NCBI GenBank assembly: GCA_965262015.1
Contig: OZ253494.1
Location: 1-64,000, forward strand
Direction of reading: 5' to 3'
DNA length: 64,000 nt
From: G965262015 sp965262015
GTDB lineage: Bacteria; Spirochaetota; Leptospiria; Turneriellales; CBDBES01
Shown piece after piece: positions 34,415 to 43,889 of the stretch. A model generated the notes under the pieces. It saw only the letters and a list, made by a program, of their open reading frames with translations. It had not been told where the DNA came from and made no database searches. Position 1 is the first letter of the stretch; the number at the start of each line of letters is the position of its first letter. A program made the translations under genes and the position numbers.

Positions 34415-35364
34415 TCAATATAATACATAAGCTTAAATTACGTAAGATTCGTTTTTTGTATGCGATGTCTTTGTTTGAATTAGTTTATAGGGCTTCTCAG
34501 CGACATAGACGCTATTTCCCTTTTCATAAAATACAAATGGCTAATTTATTATCTATTAAAACAGGTGCTTGTCCTGAAGATTGTTCCTATTGTTCACAAT
34601 CATCACATTATAAAACTTTTGTGGAATCAGAAAAGTTATTATCTGAACAAGTTATTAAGGAACAGGCCAAACGTGCCAAGGCGATGGGGGCAACTCGTTT
34701 TTGCATGGGTGCCGCCTGGCGTAGTGTCCCTGAAGGGGAACGCTTTGAAAGGCTATTATCCATTGTAAAAAATGTTAGTGCCCTAGGAATGCAAGTTTGT
34801 TGTTCGATGGGTATGCTAAACTTGAAACAGGCGAAGGCCTTGAAGCATGCTGGACTCTATGCCTACAATCATAACATTGATACGAGCCCTTCTTTTTATT
34901 CTCGCATTATTTCTACACGTACTTTTCAAGATAGATTAGATAGTATTAAGCATATACAAGACGCAGGTTTGTCTTTGTGCTGTGGTGGTATTCTAGGACT
35001 TGGCGAGAGTCATGAAGACAGAATACAATTCATTCATACATTAAGCCAGATGCGGCCTCTGCCAGAATCTATTCCTATCAATACGATTGTTCCTGTAGAA
35101 GGTACGAAATTAGAAAGTGCATCTAAAGTAGATATTTGGGATATGTTACGGGTAATTTCTGTCGTACGTTGCATCATACCTAAAAGTGTTATTCGTTTAT
35201 CGGCGGGTAGACTACAACTTTCACAAGCAGAACAAGCATTGTGTTTTTTTGCAGGTGCTAACTCTATTTTTGTTGGCGACAAATTATTGACTACTGCAAA
35301 CAATGATTATAATCATGACCTTGATCTAATTCAGGCCCTTGGTTTAGAACCTGCTTTACTCTAA
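34411..35364 (+). CDS. bioB: Biotin synthase
   Basis: A 317-residue radical-SAM enzyme. The 4Fe-4S cluster Cys are Cys54, Cys58 and Cys61 (TGACPEDCSYCSQSSHY). The conserved core FCMGAAWRSVPEG, YNHNIDTSPSFYS, CCGGILGLGES and PINTIVPVEGTKLE is present, as is SAGR for the 2Fe-2S Arg ligand. It inserts sulfur into dethiobiotin as the last step of biotin synthesis. It starts within the stop of the upstream gene and is followed by bioF after 32 bases. Confidence 0.96.
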   Translation: MINIIHKLKLRKIRFLYAMSLFELVYRASQRHRRYFPFHKIQMANLLSIKTGACPEDCSYCSQSSHYKTFVESEKLLSEQVIKEQAKRAKAMGATRFCMGAAWRSVPEGERFERLLSIVKNVSALGMQVCCSMGMLNLKQAKALKHAGLYAYNHNIDTSPSFYSRIISTRTFQDRLDSIKHIQDAGLSLCCGGILGLGESHEDRIQFIHTLSQMRPLPESIPINTIVPVEGTKLESASKVDIWDMLRVISVVRCIIPKSVIRLSAGRLQLSQAEQALCFFAGANSIFVGDKLLTTANNDYNHDLDLIQALGLEPALL

Positions 35365-35396
35365 AGTAAAATAACATAATACGTGACTATTCCTGT

Positions 35397-36530
35397 ATGG
35401 ATTATCATAGTTGGTTAAATAGTCGTAAGGAGAGTCTCCTGTTTCGAGAGTTAAATCACTATCGGGATTTAGTTGATTTTTCATCTAATGACTATCTAGG
35501 TTTTGCTCAATCAAAATCCTTATATGAGTATTTTATAACTACATTAACTCAAAACAATAATATTTGTTTTGGGTCTAGTGGTTCTAGATTAATTAGCGGT
35601 AATCATGAATTCACGGAATCTTTAGAAAGACGTCTGGCACAATTTCATAAAGCAGAAACAGCTCTTTTATTTAATTCAGGTTACGTCGCAAATTTAGGAG
35701 TCATCTCTAGTTTAGATGATCGTAGATACGTTTTTTTATATGATGAAAAATGTCATGCTTCCATTCGAGATGGTTTGCGAATTACCCTTGCTAAATCATA
35801 TTCCTTTATACACAATAACATGCAGGATTTAAAACAAAAACTTGAAAGGTATGCTGGTCAAACAACTGTTTACGTTGTTGTGGAATCATTATATTCTATG
35901 GATGGAGATCTTTGTCCTTTATTGGAACTTATAGAGCTATGCCAATATTATCAATCTAAAATCATACTGGACGAAGCTCATTCTACGGGGGTTATGGGAC
36001 CCCATGGTGAAGGGTTGGCTGTGCAATATGGTGTAGAAAAAGATATCTTCGCCAGGATATATACTTTTGGAAAAGCCTTGGGGTGTTGTGGTGCCGTTGT
36101 ATGTACTAGCGAAATTTTTAAACACTATATGATAAATAAAAGTAGAACATTTATTTATACAACAGCATTACCTATTTTTAACATTATAGCCATATCATGT
36201 GCCTATGATTTTTTAATGAGAGATAATAGTATAATAAGAGATTTACAGAAAAAAGTACGTTATTTTAAAAACCATATTAGCTCGCTTCTTGCCCCGTATT
36301 TTCTAGATAACCAATACGTAATACAAATCTTCATGGTACCGGGTAATGAGGTTGCTAAGAGTGTGGAAAAATATCTATTAGAACAGGGTATTTTTGTCAA
36401 GGCTATTCTGTCGCCTACGGTCTCTCCAAATTATGAGAGAATTCGTATTACACTACACCATCATAATACAGAACAAGATATTATAAAACTCATTAACTGC
36501 CTACACACTAGCGTAAACATTCACTTATAA
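35397..36530 (+). CDS. bioF: 8-amino-7-oxononanoate synthase
   Basis: A 377-residue PLP enzyme of the alpha-oxoamine synthase family. It shows DFSSNDYLGFAQS, GSSGSRLISGNHEF, ALLFNSGYVANLGV, LDEAHSTGVMGPHGEG (PLP-binding Asp/His) and the PLP Lys in YTFGKALGCCGA. It condenses pimeloyl-ACP/CoA with L-alanine. It lies after bioB. No bioA, bioC, bioD or bioH is in the window. Its end overlaps the convergent hisA by 6 bases. Confidence 0.92.
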   Translation: MDYHSWLNSRKESLLFRELNHYRDLVDFSSNDYLGFAQSKSLYEYFITTLTQNNNICFGSSGSRLISGNHEFTESLERRLAQFHKAETALLFNSGYVANLGVISSLDDRRYVFLYDEKCHASIRDGLRITLAKSYSFIHNNMQDLKQKLERYAGQTTVYVVVESLYSMDGDLCPLLELIELCQYYQSKIILDEAHSTGVMGPHGEGLAVQYGVEKDIFARIYTFGKALGCCGAVVCTSEIFKHYMINKSRTFIYTTALPIFNIIAISCAYDFLMRDNSIIRDLQKKVRYFKNHISSLLAPYFLDNQYVIQIFMVPGNEVAKSVEKYLLEQGIFVKAILSPTVSPNYERIRITLHHHNTEQDIIKLINCLHTSVNIHL

Positions 36531-37271
36531 GTTATTGCCTTGATTGAACTGGTATATGTCGTTCATAGAAATATGGTTTGCGTATAAAGCTTTACCTACT
36601 ATAACTGCATCTATTTTACAAGCCTTCTTCAGTGCATAGAGATTAGCAATGTGATTTACGCCACCCGAAGCAATAAAATGTAGAGTGGGGAAAGCTGTGC
36701 TTAATTCTTGATATAATGCAATATCAGTTCCTGACAACATGCCATCTCGCTTAATTTGAGTTACCAGAAAGGTGTTCAGTTCATATTGGTGGTGTAGATA
36801 AGTAATGTAATCTCTAACATCTCGATGTGTATCTTTTTGCCAACCATGGATACGAATATCATAGCCCCAAACATCCAAGGTAATAATTAAGTTTTCTGCG
36901 TACTGACATACAATATCTTGGAAAGCATATGCATCTTGAAAAGGCAGTGAACCTATCATAATTTTATCTTGTGATAGAGATAAGACATCACGAAATAAAA
37001 GGCGCACATCCTCTAAAGAACGTACACCACCACCAAAATGAATATTGAGCTGTGTTTTATTTTTGATAGAGCGTAGAATATGAACATGTCGTAATTCTTG
37101 GGCTTGGGCAGCCTCGAGATCCACTACATGTATGGTAGAAATACCATGAGCTTTGAACATACACGATAATGCAACAGGATCGTCATGGTATACATGTTTT
37201 TGATCATATCGACCTTGTAACAGTCGCACTACCTGGTTCTGGTATAAATCAATCGCTGGTAAAACTTGCAT
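36525..37271 (-). CDS. hisA: ProFAR isomerase HisA
   Basis: A 248-residue (beta-alpha)8 barrel. Catalytic Asp8 is in VLPAIDLYQNQVVRL. The half-barrel phosphate-binding motifs are NIHFGGGVRSLEDV and FIASGGVNHIANL. The second catalytic Asp region is ITQIKRDGMLSGTDIALY. It isomerises the ProFAR intermediate in histidine synthesis. The gene stands alone; hisF is 11 kb away and no other his genes are in the window. Confidence 0.92.
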   Translation of the reverse strand: MQVLPAIDLYQNQVVRLLQGRYDQKHVYHDDPVALSCMFKAHGISTIHVVDLEAAQAQELRHVHILRSIKNKTQLNIHFGGGVRSLEDVRLLFRDVLSLSQDKIMIGSLPFQDAYAFQDIVCQYAENLIITLDVWGYDIRIHGWQKDTHRDVRDYITYLHHQYELNTFLVTQIKRDGMLSGTDIALYQELSTAFPTLHFIASGGVNHIANLYALKKACKIDAVIVGKALYANHISMNDIYQFNQGNNL

Positions 37272-37395
37272 TTGGACAACAGTGTGTGTAGTGTAATCTA
37301 AGTAGGCTACATCAAATATCGTAAGTCTCGTTCTACTATCGACCTAACTAGTCAAGTAGATATAGAAGTAACAATACAGGTAGATAAAGTCTCTA

Positions 37396-38022
37396 TCACA
37401 AGTTTTGTAAAAATAATTTAATCCATTCAGATAATGTATTATATTCAATAGGAGGTGGTTCTTTTGAGCTAGTACGTATTCTTTGGTAAGCATTGGTGAT
37501 CTCTTTTTGTTGAAAACCTAAGCCTTTTAAAGTATCTTCTATTTGTCGCAAGAGAGTAGGTGATGCATGAGATGCATTATCACTATGAACTTCTGACTCT
37601 ATAAGTAAACTAGACAACTTGTCTGGTTTTTGTTGCACTTCAAACATTAATTTGGATGCCTTAACCTTGCCTATTTTAGGTACAGTTAATATATTTTCCG
37701 TATTGCCTGATTGTAAGGCCTGTAGTACATTTTGTTTACCTAATGTAGCAATTAAATTAAAAGATAATTGTGCTCCTATCCCTTGTAAGTTTCGCAAAAA
37801 ATCAAATAAAATAGCTTCTGCATTTGATAGAAAACCATAGCAAAGGCGATCTGTATCTCTGTAAATAATACGCACATACAGTAGAATCTTTTGGTTACGT
37901 TGTTGATTCAATGTTTCGTAGGCTGTAAAAGGCGTATAGATATGGTAACCCACACCATGGACGTCTAGAAGTACCCAACTTGGATTTAATTCCTGCAAAA
38001 TACCTTTTAGAAAATAAATCAT
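37396..38022 (-). CDS. ruvA: Holliday junction DNA helicase subunit RuvA
   Basis: A 208-residue protein starting at ATG 38022 (MIYFLKGILQELNPSWVLLD), which fits the family; an in-frame ATG at 38067 would add 15 foreign residues. The OB-fold N-terminal domain contains LDVHGVGYHIYTP. The HhH region contains LQGIGAQLSFNLI and VPKIGKVKASKLMFE. A C-terminal domain III (IEDTLKGLGFQQKEITNAYQ) contacts RuvB. It holds Holliday junctions for RuvB-driven migration. No ruvB or ruvC is adjacent. Confidence 0.93.
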   Translation of the reverse strand: MIYFLKGILQELNPSWVLLDVHGVGYHIYTPFTAYETLNQQRNQKILLYVRIIYRDTDRLCYGFLSNAEAILFDFLRNLQGIGAQLSFNLIATLGKQNVLQALQSGNTENILTVPKIGKVKASKLMFEVQQKPDKLSSLLIESEVHSDNASHASPTLLRQIEDTLKGLGFQQKEITNAYQRIRTSSKEPPPIEYNTLSEWIKLFLQNL

Positions 38023-38148
38023 ACTGCTCGTACGAGTATTACAATAAGTATAGGCTGACAAATACAAATTAGCTTTGCCTATGTATCTAAAATTAGTAAC
38101 CTGGCCTGGAATGTTTCGATTTGTAAGTAATGGTAAGTTTTAAGACAT

Positions 38149-39003
38149 ATGTCCTTGTTAACTAAGCAAGAAGACTTTTTTTGTGGTCGTGGGGATACGG
38201 TAATTTTTTATCGTGCCTATTTACCTTATAAAGCCAAGACTAGAGCTAGCTACCCTGTTGTAATTATGGTGCATGGATGGGGAGAACATTCAGGTAGATA
38301 TGAAAACTTTTGTGAATACATGGCTTCCAAGGGGAACATCGTTTACACCATAGATTTGCGTGGTCATGGTTATTCAGCGGGACAAAGGGGCCACATAGAT
38401 CACTGGGATGATTATCTATATGACATTTATATTTTAACTGACATTATACAAGAACGACATAAATCTTCTAAAATGGTATTGATGGGGCATTCGATGGGGG
38501 GCTTAACCGCTGTCTCTTATGCTATGAAATTTCCCCAAACAAAGTTAGCATCTCTGGTGCTTTGTAGTCCTGCTTTAGGAGTTACATTAAAAGTTAATCC
38601 AGTGAAGATCGTAGCTGGTAACTTGATGTCAAGTATCTTGCCCAGGTTATCTCTAACTAATAAAATTAGCATTGATGCATTAACTAAGAACCCAACTCGG
38701 GCTGCCAACCTTAGTGCAGATCCGTTATTGCATCGTAAGGTGTCTGCTAGGTGGTATACTGAATTTAATCGTGTCATAGATGGGGTTATGCGTGATGCTA
38801 ACATATTCGAGATGCCTGTCTTTTTACTGCATTCCGAAGGGGATCAAGTTACCTCATGTCTTATGAGCCAAGAATTTTACAATTCCTTACCGTCCGTAAC
38901 CAAAAAAATTTATATACACCAGGGTAATGAACATAATTTACTAGATATAGTAGAATATGGTAAAATCTATAAATTTATAGTTGACTGGATAAAAAAGGTA
39001 TAA
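38149..39003 (+). CDS. Alpha/beta hydrolase, lysophospholipase/monoacylglycerol lipase type
   Basis: A 284-residue serine hydrolase. The oxyanion region is VMVHGWGEHSGRYENFCEY, the nucleophile elbow GHSMGG, and the acid/base pair is likely in FLLHSEGDQVTS and HQGNEHNLLD. This matches the PldB/monoglyceride lipase group (HGxxEHSxRY, DxRGHGxSxGxRGH). It has no signal peptide, so it acts in the cytoplasm on lysolipids or monoglycerides. It precedes bamA by 70 bases. Confidence 0.85.
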   Translation: MSLLTKQEDFFCGRGDTVIFYRAYLPYKAKTRASYPVVIMVHGWGEHSGRYENFCEYMASKGNIVYTIDLRGHGYSAGQRGHIDHWDDYLYDIYILTDIIQERHKSSKMVLMGHSMGGLTAVSYAMKFPQTKLASLVLCSPALGVTLKVNPVKIVAGNLMSSILPRLSLTNKISIDALTKNPTRAANLSADPLLHRKVSARWYTEFNRVIDGVMRDANIFEMPVFLLHSEGDQVTSCLMSQEFYNSLPSVTKKIYIHQGNEHNLLDIVEYGKIYKFIVDWIKKV

Positions 39004-39073
39004 GTGTAAAGTTGTCTTTGTCTTGAGTATGGAATAGCCATACTGCTCATATCCTAAGATCAACATATAGCTT

Positions 39074-41728
39074 GTGTTAAGAAATTTTTTTCTATTTGGG
39101 CTATTTATTCTGTTAATATGGGTTGTTAAAGAACCTGTTTTCCCTAGTTATCACAATTATGTTAATAAGCTCATTACCAAGATTGAGTTTGCAGGCAACC
39201 ATTATGTATCTGATTCTGAATTATATAATCTAATATCTTCTAAAGTAAACACAAAGCTTGTTATTAGCAAGCTGAATGATGATCTTAAAGTTTTATTCCA
39301 AAAAGGTACCTTTAAAGACATTAAAGTATGGGCTGAGGACTATAAAAAGGGCGTTTTTTTACGATTTAACTTGAAAGAAAGAGCATTTGTAAAAGAAATC
39401 GTATTTAAAGGGATGAAGGAATTTACTGAAATAGATATCCAAAAAGAAATTCCTATTCAACGGGATGAAGCATATAGTGAAAATAAAATTAAGGCTACAA
39501 TACGATATATTGAACTAAAATACCATAAGGAAGGTTTTTTACTAGCTTCTATTCGCTCTAAGAATGAGATTATCCCAGAAACAGAAGGGGGACTAAAAAT
39601 TGTTTTCCTAGTAGATGAGGGCGAGGAGCTAAAGGTACAAAGTATCATTATCAAAGGCTCTGAACAATTAACATCTAAACAAATTAAAGGAGGCCTTGAG
39701 CTTGATGAAACAGGTTTCTTCAAAGATGGGATATTTACAAAACAAAAATTTGAGGCAGATAAAATCAATGTGATTACTTATTTAAAGGAAGAAGGATTTC
39801 TGGACAGTACTCTGGTTGATGCTTCTTGGAAACCTGTATGGATAGATAAAGCTAAAGAAACACGAGGTATCAAAATCACGTTTACTGTTCAAGAAGGGCA
39901 AAGGTATTTTTTTAATGGCTATGCAATTACGTGGAATAAAACCTACCTGAACCCAGAAACCAAAGAGCCTCTTTTTACTAAAAAGAAACTCGCTACCTAT
40001 ATGGAATATACTAATCGTAATATAGGAGATGTTTATGATGGTACTAGAATCGAGCGAGATCGAGGGAGCATTAATTATTTATATTCCCAAGCAGGTTATA
40101 TATTTGCTAGAGTAGTACCTATTCATAAGCGTATAGTACTTTCTGAAAAATCTCTAAAAGAATTAGAATCTACCCCAGAGCAAATAGAATCTGTGAAAAA
40201 CAATCAAGATTATTATAATATTGCGAAGCTTAGAATCATCCTTCTCAAAAATAAAAAGAAGCATAATAAATTATTTGTACATACTACATTGCATATTGCA
40301 GAAGGTGAAAAAGGTTATATCGAAAATATTATTATTAAAGGTAACAAAAAAACAAAAGAAAAAGTTATCCGAAGAGAATTACTTATTAAGCCAGGTGAAC
40401 TTTTTAATGCTGATCTGGTAAAGAGAACTCAAGAAATACTTTCTAATTTAGGTTATTTTAAATCTGTGAATATTGATGCTCGGCCAGGTTCTTCAGAAGG
40501 CTCTCTTAATCTTCTTGTTAAGATAGTGGAACAGCCCACAGGTAATATTAACTTAGGAGGTGGCTATGGTACCGTAAATGGATTTTCTATTTTTGCAGAA
40601 TTATCTGAAAGAAACTTTCAAGGCGGAGGCCAAAGGATCTCAGGGAAAATTGACTTTGGGCCCAGGCGTTCTTTGGTGAGTAGCTCATGGTTAGAGCCAT
40701 GGTTGTTAGGTTATCCTCTCTCTCTAAATTTAACTTTGGCTTATAATAATAATGAGATCCCTAACTCTTCCATAGCAGGTGGTAGTACAAGTGCTTCATA
40801 TCGAGAGTCCTTGTTCTCTTTTGCCGTTGGTATTGGACGGAGATTCGCTATCTATTGGGGTCATACACATACTTTACAACCTGCTTTTTCTCAAGTAAGT
40901 AATCCTTCTAGCTTAGTACAAGATAATATATATACTCGAGTGGCGCAAGGGTGGCAGTTTCAAAATTCATTTATTAACCGTTTCTATTTTGATAATCGAG
41001 ATAATGTTTTTAACACAACCAAAGGTTTGTTAGCTGATATATCTGTTGGATTTACAGGTAACTTTTTAGGTGGTACAGATCACTTTATTAAGTACCAACC
41101 CAAACTAGTCTTTTATTGGTGGCCTTTTGACTACACTCTGTTTGGTTTGCTACGTAAAAATGTGTTAAGAAGATGGCGAGTTGTAATAGAACACCGTTTG
41201 TCGATGGGTTTTACTCAAACTCTTGGGCCAGTCTACAATCAACAAAAACGTATAGATAACCCTTACGTTGAAGTTGGTAACTACTATTTATTAGGTAGAT
41301 ATGAATCATTGCGTGGGTGGAATGTGTACGATGACTCTGACTACCCTCTAGCATGGCGTGATGGTGGGAGTCATCGTGTTAGTTTTGGTACGGAGTTACG
41401 GATACCTATTGAACCGTCTATATTATGGTTTGTTTTTTTCTTTGATGGTGGTGCTTTATTTGAAGATGTAAATAATATTTTACTAGATACATCTACAACA
41501 AATTCTGCTCTCATATCTAGTATCCAGAGTAGTGCATTGACACCCAGTAATATATCTCTGGGTTATTTTAAGTATAGTTGGGGATTTGGTCTACGAATAC
41601 AGATTCCCGTTTTACCGCTTAGATTTTTCTTTGCTCGGAAGGTTATTTGGGATACATCCTCTAACAAGTTTGTTGAATTACGAAAAAACTTTGAATTTGA
41701 GTTTGCAATAGGAGATTTCCGATTTTAA
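39074..41728 (+). CDS. bamA: Outer-membrane assembly protein BamA
   Basis: An 884-residue protein starting at GTG 39074 with a signal peptide (LRNFFLFGLFILLIWVV). Five POTRA domains span roughly residues 30-480 (first TKIEFAGNHYVSDSELYNLI; last YIENIIIKGNKKTKEKVIRR). The C-terminal Omp85 beta-barrel contains NLGGGYGTVNGFSIFAELSERNFQGGG and the Bam/YaeT VRGW-type motif ESLRGWNVYDD. The final strand ends in Phe (FAIGDFRF), as in outer-membrane proteins. It inserts barrels into the outer membrane. serB follows 3 bases later, then a DsbD-domain gene, so a mixed operon is likely. Confidence 0.95.
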   Translation: MLRNFFLFGLFILLIWVVKEPVFPSYHNYVNKLITKIEFAGNHYVSDSELYNLISSKVNTKLVISKLNDDLKVLFQKGTFKDIKVWAEDYKKGVFLRFNLKERAFVKEIVFKGMKEFTEIDIQKEIPIQRDEAYSENKIKATIRYIELKYHKEGFLLASIRSKNEIIPETEGGLKIVFLVDEGEELKVQSIIIKGSEQLTSKQIKGGLELDETGFFKDGIFTKQKFEADKINVITYLKEEGFLDSTLVDASWKPVWIDKAKETRGIKITFTVQEGQRYFFNGYAITWNKTYLNPETKEPLFTKKKLATYMEYTNRNIGDVYDGTRIERDRGSINYLYSQAGYIFARVVPIHKRIVLSEKSLKELESTPEQIESVKNNQDYYNIAKLRIILLKNKKKHNKLFVHTTLHIAEGEKGYIENIIIKGNKKTKEKVIRRELLIKPGELFNADLVKRTQEILSNLGYFKSVNIDARPGSSEGSLNLLVKIVEQPTGNINLGGGYGTVNGFSIFAELSERNFQGGGQRISGKIDFGPRRSLVSSSWLEPWLLGYPLSLNLTLAYNNNEIPNSSIAGGSTSASYRESLFSFAVGIGRRFAIYWGHTHTLQPAFSQVSNPSSLVQDNIYTRVAQGWQFQNSFINRFYFDNRDNVFNTTKGLLADISVGFTGNFLGGTDHFIKYQPKLVFYWWPFDYTLFGLLRKNVLRRWRVVIEHRLSMGFTQTLGPVYNQQKRIDNPYVEVGNYYLLGRYESLRGWNVYDDSDYPLAWRDGGSHRVSFGTELRIPIEPSILWFVFFFDGGALFEDVNNILLDTSTTNSALISSIQSSALTPSNISLGYFKYSWGFGLRIQIPVLPLRFFFARKVIWDTSSNKFVELRKNFEFEFAIGDFRF

Positions 41729-41731
41729 AGT

Positions 41732-42955
41732 ATGTCAAATAATTATGAAAAACTTCTAGTACATGTAACTGGTATGGATGTGGTAGGTATTCTAACTAAA
41801 GTAACCCATCTATTAAGTAAATGGGATATTTCCCTGCTTGACATACAACAAACTATCACCTTACAAAACCTTAGTCTTTCTCTTTTACTATCTCTTAATA
41901 GGGAAGCTATTATACCAATTAAAAAGCAGTTAGAAGAGCTATCTGTTAATTTACATTTAAATATAGAGGTGTCTCTATTAGATAACACTAGAGACCTTTA
42001 TTTATCAGAGCATTGTAATACATTTGCGATCACTATGATAACAGACCATATGAGCATCCAAAAGTATCATTTGATGGTTGAACAAATTACTAATAATGCC
42101 ATCAATATTATGCAGATGAAGCAACTTGCTTATGGAGTATTACAATGTGTAGAGCTCATTGTGCAAATTCCATCTGGTGGTACAGACATTTTGAAACGAA
42201 TGAGTAAACAATTATTCTTTTTAGCTACTGCATTAGATATTGATATTTCTATACAGCCAGAGAATCTCTTTCGTCACTCTAAAAGATTGGTGATCATGGA
42301 TATGGATTCTACTCTAATCCAACAAGAAGTAATTGATGAACTAGCCAAGGAGGCGGGTGTCCAAGAACAGGTTAAAAAAATTACCCGTGAAGCTATGTTG
42401 GGTAATATCGATTTTAAAACATCATTGAAAAAAAGAGTTATGCTGTTGAAGGGGCTGCCTAAAAAAAAATTAGATGTAGTAAAACGTAAGATTCAATTAA
42501 CACCAGGTGCAGAATCTCTTATCTCTCTTTTGCAATATCTTGGTTATAAGACTGCGATTATATCAGGAGGATTTGGTTATTTTACTAGATATTGGCATAA
42601 GAAGTTGGGTTTAGATTATAGCTTTGCGAATATCTTGGAAATTGATCAAGGTGTTTTAACAGGGAATTTACTTGGTGATATAGTAGATAGTCAGCGTAAG
42701 GCAGATTTACTATACCAGATATCCCAAAAGGAAAAAATACCCTTGGGACAGACAGTCGCCATTGGCGATGGGGCAAACGACATCCCCATGCTCACTATGG
42801 CAGGTCTAGGTATTGCATTTAATGCAAAGCCCATTGTGAAAGAGAATGCTAAAGCATTTTTAACTTCATCTCGTTTAGATACCGTTCTATTATTCCTAGG
42901 TATATCCCAGAAAGAAGTGGAAAAGATACAACAAAATATCAATTTTACATCATGA
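41732..42955 (+). CDS. serB: Phosphoserine phosphatase with N-terminal ACT domains
   Basis: A 407-residue protein. Residues ~1-185 hold two ACT-like regulatory domains (LVHVTGMDVVGILTKVTHLL; AITMITDHMSIQKYHLM). The HAD phosphatase domain has motif I MDMDSTLIQQEVIDELA, motif II IISGGFGYFT, Lys in SQRKADLL and motif III AIGDGANDIPMLTMAG. It makes L-serine from phosphoserine; the ACT pair suggests amino-acid feedback. It is 3 bases after bamA and overlaps the next gene by 4 bases. Confidence 0.93.
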   Translation: MSNNYEKLLVHVTGMDVVGILTKVTHLLSKWDISLLDIQQTITLQNLSLSLLLSLNREAIIPIKKQLEELSVNLHLNIEVSLLDNTRDLYLSEHCNTFAITMITDHMSIQKYHLMVEQITNNAINIMQMKQLAYGVLQCVELIVQIPSGGTDILKRMSKQLFFLATALDIDISIQPENLFRHSKRLVIMDMDSTLIQQEVIDELAKEAGVQEQVKKITREAMLGNIDFKTSLKKRVMLLKGLPKKKLDVVKRKIQLTPGAESLISLLQYLGYKTAIISGGFGYFTRYWHKKLGLDYSFANILEIDQGVLTGNLLGDIVDSQRKADLLYQISQKEKIPLGQTVAIGDGANDIPMLTMAGLGIAFNAKPIVKENAKAFLTSSRLDTVLLFLGISQKEVEKIQQNINFTS

Positions 42956-43881
42956 GAGAAGTTCTAATTAACAGTTATTTGCTTTTACTGTCTTTAATCC
43001 CGTTTTCTCTTTTTGCAGTAGATAACAAGCATGTATTATTCCAGATGATTCCTGAATATAAGAATGTGAATTCTAACCATCCCTTCAAGATTTTACTTTA
43101 TTTTCAACCTCAGCCTGGTTGGCACATTTATTGGAAGAATCCAGGAGACGTAGGCAAACCACCTACCATTTCTTGGCAGTTAGGGGATAATATCAGATTA
43201 GTTGGAAAGATGAAATGGCCTACTCCTGTAACGATACGTTTAAATAGTATAGTAAGCTATGGTTATGACACACAAGGTGTATTTGTTCAAGAAGTACAAC
43301 TAGTAGATAAAGTATCCACAAATAAACCCAAAAAATATATGATTAAGACCCATATAGAATGGTTAGAGTGTAAAGAAGTATGTTTATTTGCTCAGGCAGT
43401 GTTATCTCATGTGATTTACTCTCAAAATACCGCCACTGCCAATCATAGATTCAATGCTCTATGGAATACGCTATCTATTACCCACCCTAAGAAAAATTCC
43501 CGGTGGAAACCACAGGGGATACTTCATGATGGTCATTTGATATTACAGGCACCTAATTATATGGCAGAGAAAATATTTTTTTATATTGATAATCCTCGTA
43601 CCTTAACTCACTATACACTAGAGCATAGAGGAGACATGGTATATTTTAGATGGTTGTTAAGAAGGGATACTACTTTTACCGATATCAGGGGTGTGTTAGT
43701 ATATAATCAAGAAGAACAAAATATATTTTCTAAATCATTCCTAGTTGATATCCCTGTGCATTCAGATGGTCAGAATGATATGCTCTTTCCCTTAGGTGTT
43801 ATTATGGTGTCTATTTTTGGTATTGTTATGCTATACTGGTTAATAGTGAGCCTCTTTCATAAGGAGGCCATGGATAAATAG
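42952..43881 (+). CDS. DsbD N-terminal-domain protein, membrane anchored
   Basis: A 309-residue exported protein: signal peptide (about 1-21, LLLLSLIPFSLFAVD), a DsbD-alpha-like domain and a C-terminal TM helix (VIMVSIFGIVMLYWLIVSL). Family signatures are FQPQPGWHIYWKNPGDVGKP, VSYGYDTQGVF and the redox pair WLECKEVCLFAQA. In full DsbD/ScsB this domain passes electrons from the membrane core to periplasmic partners. Here the eight-TM core and the thioredoxin domain are missing, so it needs a separate electron donor. It is translationally coupled to serB (ATGA). Confidence 0.75.
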   Translation: MREVLINSYLLLLSLIPFSLFAVDNKHVLFQMIPEYKNVNSNHPFKILLYFQPQPGWHIYWKNPGDVGKPPTISWQLGDNIRLVGKMKWPTPVTIRLNSIVSYGYDTQGVFVQEVQLVDKVSTNKPKKYMIKTHIEWLECKEVCLFAQAVLSHVIYSQNTATANHRFNALWNTLSITHPKKNSRWKPQGILHDGHLILQAPNYMAEKIFFYIDNPRTLTHYTLEHRGDMVYFRWLLRRDTTFTDIRGVLVYNQEEQNIFSKSFLVDIPVHSDGQNDMLFPLGVIMVSIFGIVMLYWLIVSLFHKEAMDK

Positions 43882-43889
43882 GTTATTGT

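Noticed and set aside
33671..36530. Complete biotin operon of the kind transferred among intracellular bacteria
   Set aside because: Only bioB and bioF are present, without bioA, C, D or H; their order and neighbours do not fit.
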